Source: Micrococcales bacterium (GTDB taxonomy: Bacteria; Actinomycetota; Actinomycetes; S36-B12; UBA5976). From it: a stretch of DNA of 8,774 nt. The stretch spans positions 1 to 8,774 of the forward strand of contig JAHEEQ010000116.1 in assembly GCA_024640585.1 (NCBI GenBank), in the 5' to 3' direction. Every line of letters begins with the position of its first letter. Within the stretch, counting starts at the first letter, position 1. This document shows positions 1 to 6,996 of the stretch, in pieces. Position numbers and translations under genes: made by a program. The notes beneath the pieces are model-generated. The model did no database searches. It was not told where the DNA came from and saw only the letters and a list, made by a program, of their open reading frames with translations.

Positions 1-92
1 GGAACCACGTCATACTGTTTGATGATTTGGTAGATAACTGGTTCGGTTACTTGGCTTTCAGGGAAAGTCAGTTGTAGATGACGTGCTGCCAC
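1..92 (-). CDS. NIL-domain protein, N-terminal fragment (cut by window edge)
   Basis: The minus strand from a GTG at 92-90 stays open to the window edge and gives 30 codons: VAARHLQLTFPESQVTEPVI followed by YQIIKQYDVV (the first residue would be Met). The pattern HLxLTFPE..V.EPVIY is the start of the NIL domain, a ferredoxin-like fold found at the C-terminus of MetN ABC ATPases and as small stand-alone proteins in actinobacteria. The start is supported by GAGGAG, which forms the last Glu codons of the upstream gene and lies 5 nt before the GTG. The gene begins 2 nt after the DUF1232 stop, so it is the third gene of the leuA transcript and probably translationally coupled. Its function is unknown; a role in ligand sensing or iron-sulfur chemistry is only inferred from the domain. 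The C-terminal part lies outside the window. Confidence 0.72.
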   Translation of the reverse strand, partial: MAARHLQLTFPESQVTEPVIYQIIKQYDVV

Positions 93-94
93 GA

Positions 95-421
95 TTACTC
101 CTCGTTTGTCTTTGCTAAGCCTAGAACAGCCCGCGCTTTTTCGCGGTGGGCAGGTGTGACGCTCTTGCGCACGCTCATAAGTGCGAGTGAAATCGCACCA
201 AAATCATCCAATTGACCCAGACCTGCCAAGAAGTCAGGAATCAGGTCGAAGGGTAGGAGCCAGTAGACGAGCGCTGCGTAAATAAATAGCCGGTCTTTAG
301 TTGGAGTCTTTCGATCTCGCATCGCAAAAAACATCGCAACCGCATCAGCCGCAAATGGCACGTGCGATGCGAACTTCTTTACCTTCGACCAAAACTCTGG
401 ATCTGCAATATTGATTGCCAT
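95..421 (-). CDS. DUF1232 (YkvA-like) small membrane-associated protein
   Basis: This is a 108-residue protein with the diagnostic DUF1232 core at about residues 48-79: a hydrophobic run containing YWLLPFDLIPDFLAGLGQLDD. The motif P-x-D-L-I-P-D followed by G-x-x-D-D is the family signature. The segment is hydrophobic enough for one or two membrane insertions, and the C-terminus is basic and helical. The family has no established biochemical function. The ATG is 2 nt after the leuA stop and lacks a clear Shine-Dalgarno sequence, which suggests translation by ribosomes finishing leuA. Its last codons GAGGAG double as the ribosome binding site of the NIL-domain gene. The link to leucine synthesis is positional only. 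Confidence 0.85.
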   Translation of the reverse strand: MAINIADPEFWSKVKKFASHVPFAADAVAMFFAMRDRKTPTKDRLFIYAALVYWLLPFDLIPDFLAGLGQLDDFGAISLALMSVRKSVTPAHREKARAVLGLAKTNEE

Positions 422-423
422 GT

Positions 424-2163
<1,740 letters not shown>

Positions 2164-2177
2164 TTATTTCCTTAGGT

Positions 2178-2214
2178 CTGCGGGTGGGTTAGTCGGCAAG
2201 CACAATTCCCGCAG
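2178..2214 (-). other. leuA leader hairpin B (proposed ON form, competes with A)
   Basis: On the minus strand CTGCGGG (2214-2208) pairs perfectly with CCCGCAG (2184-2178), with a 23-nt loop. It uses the same CTGCGG that closes hairpin A, so the two cannot coexist. It ends just before AAGGA and leaves the leuA ribosome binding site free. It lacks a T-run and is not a terminator. Confidence 0.65.
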
Positions 2215-2245
2215 CGAGGGGGCCGAAAATTAGGCCTCACTGCGG
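2209..2245 (-). other. leuA leader hairpin A (proposed OFF form)
   Basis: On the minus strand CCGCAGTGAGG (2245-2235) pairs with CCTCGCTGCGG (2219-2209) over 11 bp with a single T-G wobble. The loop contains the leader-peptide stop codon and ATTTTC. The 5' arm lies in the last codons of the leader ORF. The loop can reach the leuA Shine-Dalgarno region, so this is the proposed repressing form. Confidence 0.75.
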
Positions 2246-2274
2246 CGACGAAGTAGGAGTCCACCGCGGAACAT
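2230..2274 (-). CDS. leucine leader peptide of leuA (MFRGGLLLRRRSEA)
   Basis: A 14-codon ORF runs from the ATG at 2274-2272 to the TAA at 2232-2230 and encodes MFRGGLLLRRRSEA. Three consecutive leucine codons (CTC, CTA, CTT at 2259-2251) are followed by three arginine codons. The candidate -10 box TAGTGT ends 8 nt before the ATG, so the message may begin at the start codon (leaderless). The 3' end of the ORF is the 5' arm of the first hairpin, so ribosome position on the Leu codons would decide which hairpin forms. The peptide itself is probably not functional; the act of translation is the sensor. The assignment rests on leucine codons directly upstream of leuA plus the nested alternative hairpins. 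Confidence 0.8.
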   Translation of the reverse strand: MFRGGLLLRRRSEA

Positions 2275-2281
2275 GAGCGCA

Positions 2282-2310
2282 ACACTACTTGTAACCTGAC
2301 CCTGTGACCA
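2282..2310 (-). promoter_or_regulatory. candidate leuA promoter
   Basis: The minus-strand -10 candidate TAGTGT (2287-2282) fits the TAnnnT pattern. A weak -35 TGGTCA (2310-2305) lies 17 bp upstream and overlaps the leuB start codon. The predicted start near 2274 coincides with the ATG of the leucine leader peptide. This is pattern-based only. Confidence 0.5.
2292..2304 (+). promoter_or_regulatory. candidate leaderless promoter of leuB
   Basis: TAACCT (2292-2297) matches the TAnnnT -10 pattern and ends 7 nt before the leuB GTG at 2304. No Shine-Dalgarno sequence precedes that GTG, so transcription probably starts on the start codon, as is common in actinobacteria. A -35 is hard to see; GGAACA at 2268-2273 is the nearest fit. 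Confidence 0.45.
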
Positions 2311-3347
2311 AAAACATCAAACTTGCAGTTATCGCAGGCGACGGCATCGGAACCGAAGTAGTGGCTGAAGGCCTCAAGGTTCTAAATGCGGTTGCACCTT
2401 CCCATGGCCTCTCTTTTTCGACCACCGACTATGACTTAGGTGCTCGCCGCTACAACAAGACAGGTGAAACCCTGCCAGGTAGCGTGCTGGAGGAGCTTCG
2501 CGGCCATGATGCAATTTTGTTGGGTGCAATCGGCGACCCATCGGTTCCACCGGGAGTTTTAGAGCGTGGTCTCTTGCTTGCAATGCGCTTCGAACTCGAT
2601 CATCACGTGAATCTTCGCCCGGTCCGACTTTTCCCAGGTGTGACATCTCCAGCCGCTGGAAAAGGTCCAGATGAAATCAACTTTGTAGTTTGCCGCGAAG
2701 GCACCGAAGGACCATATGCAGGCGCTGGTGGATCGCTTCGTAAAGGCACTCCACAAGAGATTGCAGTTGAAGAAAGTATCAACACTGCATTTGGTGTGGA
2801 AAGAATTATTCGAGATGCATTCCAACGCGCGATGAAGCGTCGCAAGAAAGTCACCTTGGTTCACAAAACAAATGTGTTGGTTTACGCAGGTTCACTTTGG
2901 GAACGAAATTTCAAAGAAATTGCAAAAGAATTTCCAGAAGTCACAACAGACTACTTGCATGTGGATGCAGCTTCAATGTTTTTCTTGACGCATCCAGAAC
3001 GTTTTGACGTAGTAGTTACTGACAATTTGTTTGGCGATATTTTGACCGACATCGGGGCTGCAATCGCTGGTGGAATCGGATTGGCTGCATCCGGCAATCT
3101 GGATGTCACCCGCAAAAACCCGTCTATGTTCGAACCTGTTCATGGTTCAGCTCCAGATATCGCTGGCCAAGGTAAAGCAGATCCGACCGCAACCGTTTTG
3201 AGTGTTGCAATGTTGCTAGACCACATTGGCGCACCTGAGGCAGCAGTAGCAGTAGAAAATGCGGTAGCAAAAGACCTAGCATCACGCGGTAGTGCAGTGC
3301 GCAGCACCAGCCAAATTGGTGATGCACTTGCAAACACTGTTGCGTAA
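2304..3347 (+). CDS. leuB: 3-isopropylmalate dehydrogenase (LeuB)
   Basis: LeuB oxidatively decarboxylates 3-isopropylmalate to 2-oxoisocaproate with NAD+. In cells using the citramalate route it also handles 3-methylmalate towards isoleucine. The 347-residue protein is full length for the family. Visible motifs are the N-terminal AGDGIGTEV (11-19), LLGAIGDP (72-79), substrate arginines Arg95 and Arg105 in [19 protein letters not shown] with Tyr138, VHKTNV with catalytic Lys188, DAASMF with Asp221, [10 protein letters not shown] with metal ligands Asp245 and Asp249, and the NAD loop HGSAPDIAG (280-288). The GTG start is the only one that keeps the first strand KLAVIAGDG intact; it has no Shine-Dalgarno sequence and is probably leaderless. 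It is divergent from leuA and 17 nt ahead of ilvE. Confidence 0.97.
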   Translation: MTKNIKLAVIAGDGIGTEVVAEGLKVLNAVAPSHGLSFSTTDYDLGARRYNKTGETLPGSVLEELRGHDAILLGAIGDPSVPPGVLERGLLLAMRFELDHHVNLRPVRLFPGVTSPAAGKGPDEINFVVCREGTEGPYAGAGGSLRKGTPQEIAVEESINTAFGVERIIRDAFQRAMKRRKKVTLVHKTNVLVYAGSLWERNFKEIAKEFPEVTTDYLHVDAASMFFLTHPERFDVVVTDNLFGDILTDIGAAIAGGIGLAASGNLDVTRKNPSMFEPVHGSAPDIAGQGKADPTATVLSVAMLLDHIGAPEAAVAVENAVAKDLASRGSAVRSTSQIGDALANTVA

Positions 3348-3364
3348 TTAAAAGAGGATCAACA

Positions 3365-4453
3365 ATGGCAATCGAGAAGCACCTCTCAAGTAACCCAAAG
3401 TCAACTGATGCGCGTGAAGAAATTTTGGCGAATCCTGGTTTTGGAAAATACTTCACAGATCACATGGTGCGAATCGATTGGACTGTAGAAAAAGGTTGGC
3501 ACGATGCGCGCCTTATTCCCTACGGACCACTTGATCTAGACCCTGCAACAAATGTTTTGCACTATGGCCAAGCTATTTTTGAAGGTCTAAAGGCATATAA
3601 ACATGTAGACGGACATGTTTATACATTTCGTCCAGATCAAAATGCACAACGCTTTCAACGTTCAGCTGCACGACTTGCAATGGCTGAACTTCCTGAAGAA
3701 CTTTTTATTGAATCACTAGAAGCACTCGTTTCAACAGATGTTGCGTGGGTACCTGGAAAAGATGAACAATCTCTTTACTTACGCCCATTCATGATTTCAA
3801 CCGAAGTTGGTTTGGGCGTACGTCCAGCGAACTCGTATGCATACTTACTTATTGCAAGTCCAGTAGGTGCATACTTCCCACAAGGTGTAAAACCTGTGAC
3901 CGTTTGGATTTCGACTGAATATGTTCGCGCGGCTCCTGGTGGAACTGGTGAAGCAAAATGTGCAGGAAACTACGCGGCATCTTTGATTGCCCAAGCCCAA
4001 GCTGCAAAAGAAGGTTGCGACCAAGTTGTTTGGATTGACGCCATCGAACGTAAGTGGATTGAAGAAATGGGCGGCATGAATCTCTACTTCGTTTATGGAA
4101 GTGGCGAAAATGCGCGCGTTGTTACTCCAGAATTAACCGGCACACTACTTCCAGGCATCACACGCGATTCACTTCTAACTGTTGCGAAAGATCTTGGATA
4201 CAAATCTGAAACTGTGAAAATTTCAGTCGATGATTGGAAAAATGGTGTGGCTTCTGGTGAGGTCACTGAAGTGTTTGCTTGTGGCACCGCTGCCACCATC
4301 ACACCGATTGGGGCAGTTAAGTCGGCAGTTGGAAATTGGACCATTGGGGATGGAAATCCAGGTCCTGTGACCATGAAATTGCGCGAGACACTGCTTGGAA
4401 TCCAAAGCGGAACAGTTTCTGACTCTCACAACTGGCTTCACAAACTCGTCTAG
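3365..4453 (+). CDS. ilvE: branched-chain amino acid aminotransferase (IlvE)
   Basis: IlvE is the PLP-dependent fold-type IV transaminase that interconverts Ile, Leu and Val with their 2-oxo acids, using glutamate/2-oxoglutarate. It is the final step shared by all three branches. The 362-residue length and the sequence fit the longer group II form found in actinobacteria. Motifs include [14 protein letters not shown] (65-78), YLRPFM (138-143), [15 protein letters not shown] with the Schiff-base Lys198, [11 protein letters not shown] (233-243), [11 protein letters not shown] (261-271) and [10 protein letters not shown] (307-316), ending in WLHKLV. The start has AGAGGA (3353-3358) 6 nt upstream. 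The gene follows leuB by 17 nt and is very probably co-transcribed with it. A promoter-attenuator block separates it from cimA. Confidence 0.96.
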   Translation: MAIEKHLSSNPKSTDAREEILANPGFGKYFTDHMVRIDWTVEKGWHDARLIPYGPLDLDPATNVLHYGQAIFEGLKAYKHVDGHVYTFRPDQNAQRFQRSAARLAMAELPEELFIESLEALVSTDVAWVPGKDEQSLYLRPFMISTEVGLGVRPANSYAYLLIASPVGAYFPQGVKPVTVWISTEYVRAAPGGTGEAKCAGNYAASLIAQAQAAKEGCDQVVWIDAIERKWIEEMGGMNLYFVYGSGENARVVTPELTGTLLPGITRDSLLTVAKDLGYKSETVKISVDDWKNGVASGEVTEVFACGTAATITPIGAVKSAVGNWTIGDGNPGPVTMKLRETLLGIQSGTVSDSHNWLHKLV

Positions 4454-4458
4454 ACGGG

Positions 4459-4488
4459 GTGACAAGCCCCCTGCGAGCGTGGCACACT
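4459..4488 (+). promoter_or_regulatory. candidate promoter of the cimA leader
   Basis: GTGACA (4459-4464, one mismatch to TTGACA) and CACACT (4483-4488) are 18 bp apart. The -10 candidate ends 7 nt before the ATG of the leader peptide, so the predicted start is that ATG. It lies directly after the ilvE stop codon. This is a pattern match only; read-through from ilvE could also feed the attenuator. Confidence 0.5.
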
Positions 4489-4494
4489 AGAGCC

Positions 4495-4524
4495 ATGACC
4501 CAAACAGTCATCATTATTCAGTAG
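4495..4524 (+). CDS. Ile/Val leader peptide of cimA (MTQTVIIIQ)
   Basis: A 9-codon ORF runs from the ATG at 4495 to the TAG at 4522-4524 and encodes MTQTVIIIQ. GTC ATC ATT ATT (4507-4518) places one valine and three isoleucine codons in a row, just upstream of the gene for the entry enzyme of isoleucine synthesis. There is no ribosome binding site, but a -10-like box ends 7 nt upstream, consistent with leaderless translation. The stop codon overlaps the first base of a perfect hairpin, which an intrinsic terminator follows at once. This is the arrangement of a transcription attenuator in which ribosome stalling on Ile codons reports isoleucyl-tRNA shortage. Chance is possible for so short an ORF, but the codons, position and terminator agree. 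Confidence 0.78.
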   Translation: MTQTVIIIQ

Positions 4525-4548
4525 CGCATCAGCACATAGTTGATGCGC
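4524..4548 (+). other. cimA leader hairpin (pause or competitor stem)
   Basis: GCGCATCA (4524-4531) pairs perfectly with TGATGCGC (4541-4548) over a 9-nt loop. The first base is the last base of the leader-peptide stop codon, so a ribosome at the stop would cover the 5' arm. It abuts the terminator stem with no spacer. TGATG in its 3' arm could also pair with CATCA over the Ile codons (4509-4513). Its exact role is not settled by inspection. Confidence 0.7.
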
Positions 4549-4576
4549 AGCCTCTCGTACCCACGGGGGGCTTTTT
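4549..4576 (+). terminator. intrinsic terminator upstream of cimA (attenuator)
   Basis: AGCCTCTCGT (4549-4558) pairs with ACGGGGGGCT (4563-4572) over 10 bp with two T-G wobbles and a 4-nt loop ACCC. TTTTT (4572-4576) follows. It lies between a leader peptide and the cimA start, so if it worked unconditionally it would block cimA. That implies conditional use. Confidence 0.8.
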
Positions 4577-4593
4577 CGTTGGAAGGCGAAAAA
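4572..4593 (+). promoter_or_regulatory. cimA ribosome binding site in a hairpin loop
   Basis: The Shine-Dalgarno sequence GGAAGG (4581-4586) lies 6 nt before the cimA ATG. It sits in the 8-nt loop of a hairpin formed by TTTTTCG (4572-4578) and CGAAAAA (4587-4593). The terminator T-run is therefore reused as the 5' arm, and the A of the start codon is paired. The stem is AU-rich and weak. Confidence 0.5.
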
Positions 4594-6185
4594 TGGTTAC
4601 CGATGCATTTCACGTTTATGACACCACCTTGCGCGATGGTGCTCAGCGCGAAGGAATTTCGTACAGCGTGGCAGACAAGTTGGCAGTCGCAAAACTTCTA
4701 GACAGCTACGGAGTTGGCTTCATCGAAGGCGGTTGGCCAGGCGCTCTTCCAAAAGACACTGAGTTCTTCCAACGTGCAGCAGCCGAAATCGATTTCAAGC
4801 ATGCAAAGCTCGTGGCATTCGGATCAACTCGCAAAGCTGGGGTAAAAGTTGAAGAAGATGAGCAAGTAAAAGCGTTGCTAGATTCGAAAGCACCTGTCAT
4901 AACAATTGTTGCAAAGTCAGATGTGGTTCACGTCAAAGAAGCACTTCGCACAACCAATGAAGAAAACATTGCAATGGTGGTCGACACAGTTAAATACATG
5001 GTTGCTCAAGGACGACGTGTATTTGTTGACTTTGAACATTTCTTTGACGGATACAAGCATGATCCAAATTACGGTGTCGAACTTGCGAAAGCAGCAAGTG
5101 CGGCAGGAGCTGACGTAATCGTTTTATGCGACACAAATGGCGGCAGCCTTCCAAGTGACATTTCGAAAGTTACTGCAGATGTGCTCGCGCGTTCAGGTGT
5201 TCGTTTAGGCATTCACTGCCAAGACGACACATCTTGTGCAGTTGCAAACTCAATTGCGGCTGTTGAAGCTGGCGCAACTCACGTGCAATGCACCGCAAAT
5301 GGTTATGGTGAACGAACCGGCAACGCAGATTTGTTTGCGGTGGTTGCAAATCTTGAACTAAAACGCGGAATGAAAATTCTGCCTGAAGGAAAATTAGCTG
5401 AAACAGTTCGGGTTTCACACGCGATTGCTGACATCGCAAACTTGCCAGCTAATACGCATCAGGCATACGCAGGAGTTAGCGCATTCGCCCACAAAGCCGG
5501 ATTGCACGCAAGCGCTTTGAAAATCAATCCCGAGCTTTACAACCACATCAACCCTGAAGTTGTCGGAAACGACCAGCGCGTGCTCGTCACGGAGATGGCA
5601 GGCCGTGCATCTGTTGAGTTGAAGAGCAAGGAAATTGGCTACGACCTCTCAAACAACAAAGAAGGCGTTGGCGCAGTTGTAAACAAAGTGAAAGAACTTG
5701 AATCCCAAGGCTGGAGTTTTGAAGCTGCGGATGCCTCGTTCGAATTGTTGCTCCTAGAACATGCCGGCGATGGACGTCCAAAGCACTTTACTCTTGAATC
5801 ATGGCGCGTAATTGTGGATCAAGATGCGGATGGTGAAGTAACTAGCGAAGCGATTGTCAAAGTGCATGCCAACAACGAACGCATTGTCGCAAATGGTGAA
5901 GGAAATGGCCCAGTCAATGCATTGGACAACGCACTTCGCGCGGCAGTTAATCAGTTGTATCCAGAACTTTCTAACATTGAACTCACTGACTACAAGGTTC
6001 GCATTCTCGAAGGTGTGCACGGAACTGATGCAGTCACTCGCGTATTAGTTAGCTCTACAAATGGAAGTGAAGACTGGACCACAATCGGTGTGCACGAAAA
6101 CGTGATAGCCGCTTCATGGATGGCTCTCGAAGATGCAGTTACATATGGTTTATTGAAGGCTGGCAGAAAAGAAGGCAGTAAATAA
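4593..6185 (+). CDS. cimA: (R)-citramalate synthase (CimA)
   Basis: CimA condenses pyruvate with acetyl-CoA to citramalate and opens the threonine-independent route to 2-oxobutyrate and isoleucine. The 530-residue protein belongs to the LeuA/HMG-CoA-lyase superfamily. The barrel (about 1-290) has YDTTLRDGAQREG with Arg14 and Asp15, the CimA-typical DFEHFFDGYKHDPNYG (146-161), HCQDDTSCAVANS (208-220) and NGYGERTGN with Asn244. A helical linker includes FAHKAGLHASA (298-308). The C-terminal LeuA-type regulatory dimer domain (about 385-520) includes GEGNGPVNALDNALR. DFEHFFDG and the RDGAQREG N-terminus favour CimA over LeuA, and a separate leuA is present. In the H-x-H metal motif the second His is Gln210. 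The start has GGAAGG 6 nt upstream. An Ile/Val attenuator precedes it, and the FAH gene follows with no gap. Confidence 0.93.
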   Translation: MVTDAFHVYDTTLRDGAQREGISYSVADKLAVAKLLDSYGVGFIEGGWPGALPKDTEFFQRAAAEIDFKHAKLVAFGSTRKAGVKVEEDEQVKALLDSKAPVITIVAKSDVVHVKEALRTTNEENIAMVVDTVKYMVAQGRRVFVDFEHFFDGYKHDPNYGVELAKAASAAGADVIVLCDTNGGSLPSDISKVTADVLARSGVRLGIHCQDDTSCAVANSIAAVEAGATHVQCTANGYGERTGNADLFAVVANLELKRGMKILPEGKLAETVRVSHAIADIANLPANTHQAYAGVSAFAHKAGLHASALKINPELYNHINPEVVGNDQRVLVTEMAGRASVELKSKEIGYDLSNNKEGVGAVVNKVKELESQGWSFEAADASFELLLLEHAGDGRPKHFTLESWRVIVDQDADGEVTSEAIVKVHANNERIVANGEGNGPVNALDNALRAAVNQLYPELSNIELTDYKVRILEGVHGTDAVTRVLVSSTNGSEDWTTIGVHENVIAASWMALEDAVTYGLLKAGRKEGSK

Positions 6186-6977
6186 ATGTTTATCGCTCGT
6201 GCAAGTTACAACGATGAAGTTTTTTATTGTGTAGTTGAAGGTGTTGACGAAAACGGAATTCCTGCTGCGGATGCAACTGTCGAAGTTTTAGATAAACATC
6301 CACTTCTTGGAACGGTTAGCACAACCGGTGCGGTTTATTCGCTTGCAGATGTGAGACTGCTTCCACCAGTTTTACCAACGAAAATTATTGGTATCGGAAA
6401 AAACTATGCTGACCACGCAAAAGAAATGGGTGGGGAAGTTCCATCAGAACCAATTTGTTTCTTAAAGCCTTCCACAACTTTGATTGGAACCGGTGACGAG
6501 ATTCGCCTACCTTGGCAATCTGAACATGTGGAACATGAAGTGGAACTTGCAGTTGTGATTTCGCGACCTGCCAAAAACATCAGCAAAGACGAGGCGCTTG
6601 ATTATGTTTTCGGTTACACAATCGCAAACGACGTTAGTGCACGCGACATTCAAAAGAAAGACGGCCAGTGGACCCGCGCGAAAGGGTTTGATTCATTTCT
6701 GCCACTCGGTCCATGGATTGCAACGCATGTAGATCCGAACGACTTGAATCTAAAAACTTATGTAAACGATGAGCTCAAACAAGATGCAAACACCAGCCTT
6801 ATGGTCAATGATGTTGCAACTCTCGTCTCATGGTGCTCGGAAATGATGACCTTGCTCCCAGGAGATGTGATTTTGACTGGCACTCCTGCAGGCGTCTCGC
6901 CAATTGTTGATGGCGATGTGGTTCAGTGTGTGATTTCAGGAATTGGCGAGATCATCAACACAGTCGAACCTGCCTAA
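6186..6977 (+). CDS. fumarylacetoacetate hydrolase (FAH) family protein
   Basis: This 263-residue protein has a short N-terminal domain (about 1-60) and the FAH catalytic fold (about 65-260). Visible are KIIGIGKNYADHAKEMG (66-82), CFLKPSTTLIGTGD (91-104), the metal-binding HEVELAVVI with Glu118 and Glu120, the third ligand Asp149 in IANDVSARD, KGFDSFLPLGPW with Lys166, and TGTPAGVSP (231-239). All expected metal ligands are present. Family members cleave or decarboxylate acylpyruvates and oxaloacetate, or isomerise related dienes; the substrate cannot be read from sequence. The start codon touches the cimA stop (TAAATG), indicating coupled translation. AAGG lies 10 nt upstream. A homologous gene sits beside gltX in mycobacteria, so the position is conserved. 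A role in pyruvate or oxaloacetate supply for CimA is speculative. Confidence 0.92.
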   Translation: MFIARASYNDEVFYCVVEGVDENGIPAADATVEVLDKHPLLGTVSTTGAVYSLADVRLLPPVLPTKIIGIGKNYADHAKEMGGEVPSEPICFLKPSTTLIGTGDEIRLPWQSEHVEHEVELAVVISRPAKNISKDEALDYVFGYTIANDVSARDIQKKDGQWTRAKGFDSFLPLGPWIATHVDPNDLNLKTYVNDELKQDANTSLMVNDVATLVSWCSEMMTLLPGDVILTGTPAGVSPIVDGDVVQCVISGIGEIINTVEPA

Positions 6978-6981
6978 CCGC

Positions 6982-6987
6982 TAATCT
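6982..6987 (+). promoter_or_regulatory. possible gltX promoter (-10 box)
   Basis: TAATCT fits the TAnnnT pattern 9 nt before the gltX ATG and would give a 2-3 nt leader. No convincing -35 is visible. A private promoter would make sense, because otherwise an essential synthetase would depend on the cimA attenuator. Confidence 0.3.
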
Positions 6988-6996
6988 AGGTGCATT

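Larger units (their letters stand above)
2166..2274 (-). promoter_or_regulatory. LEU-type leader element controlling leuA
   Basis: This is the untranslated leader between the leuA promoter and the leuA start. On the minus strand it contains a 14-codon leader ORF with CTC CTA CTT, a strong hairpin that starts inside that ORF (2245-2209), a second hairpin that reuses the 3' arm of the first (2214-2178), and then the leuA ribosome binding site. No U-run follows the second hairpin, so control of translation is more likely than termination. The loop bases ATTTTC (2230-2225) can pair with GGAAAT (2171-2166), which includes the GG of the Shine-Dalgarno sequence. That would make a pseudoknot that hides the site. 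Conserved pseudoknots called LEU elements are known upstream of leuA in most Actinobacteria. Assigning this copy to that class is inference from position and pairing logic. Confidence 0.75.

Noticed and set aside
3348..3364. Possible promoter or terminator between leuB and ilvE
   Set aside because: The 17-nt gap holds only the ilvE ribosome binding site; no hairpin or -10 element fits.
4456..4470. GGGG-TGACAAG-CCCC inverted repeat just after the ilvE stop as an ilvE terminator
   Set aside because: Only 4 bp with a 7-nt loop, no T-run, and it overlaps the candidate -35 of the cimA leader promoter.
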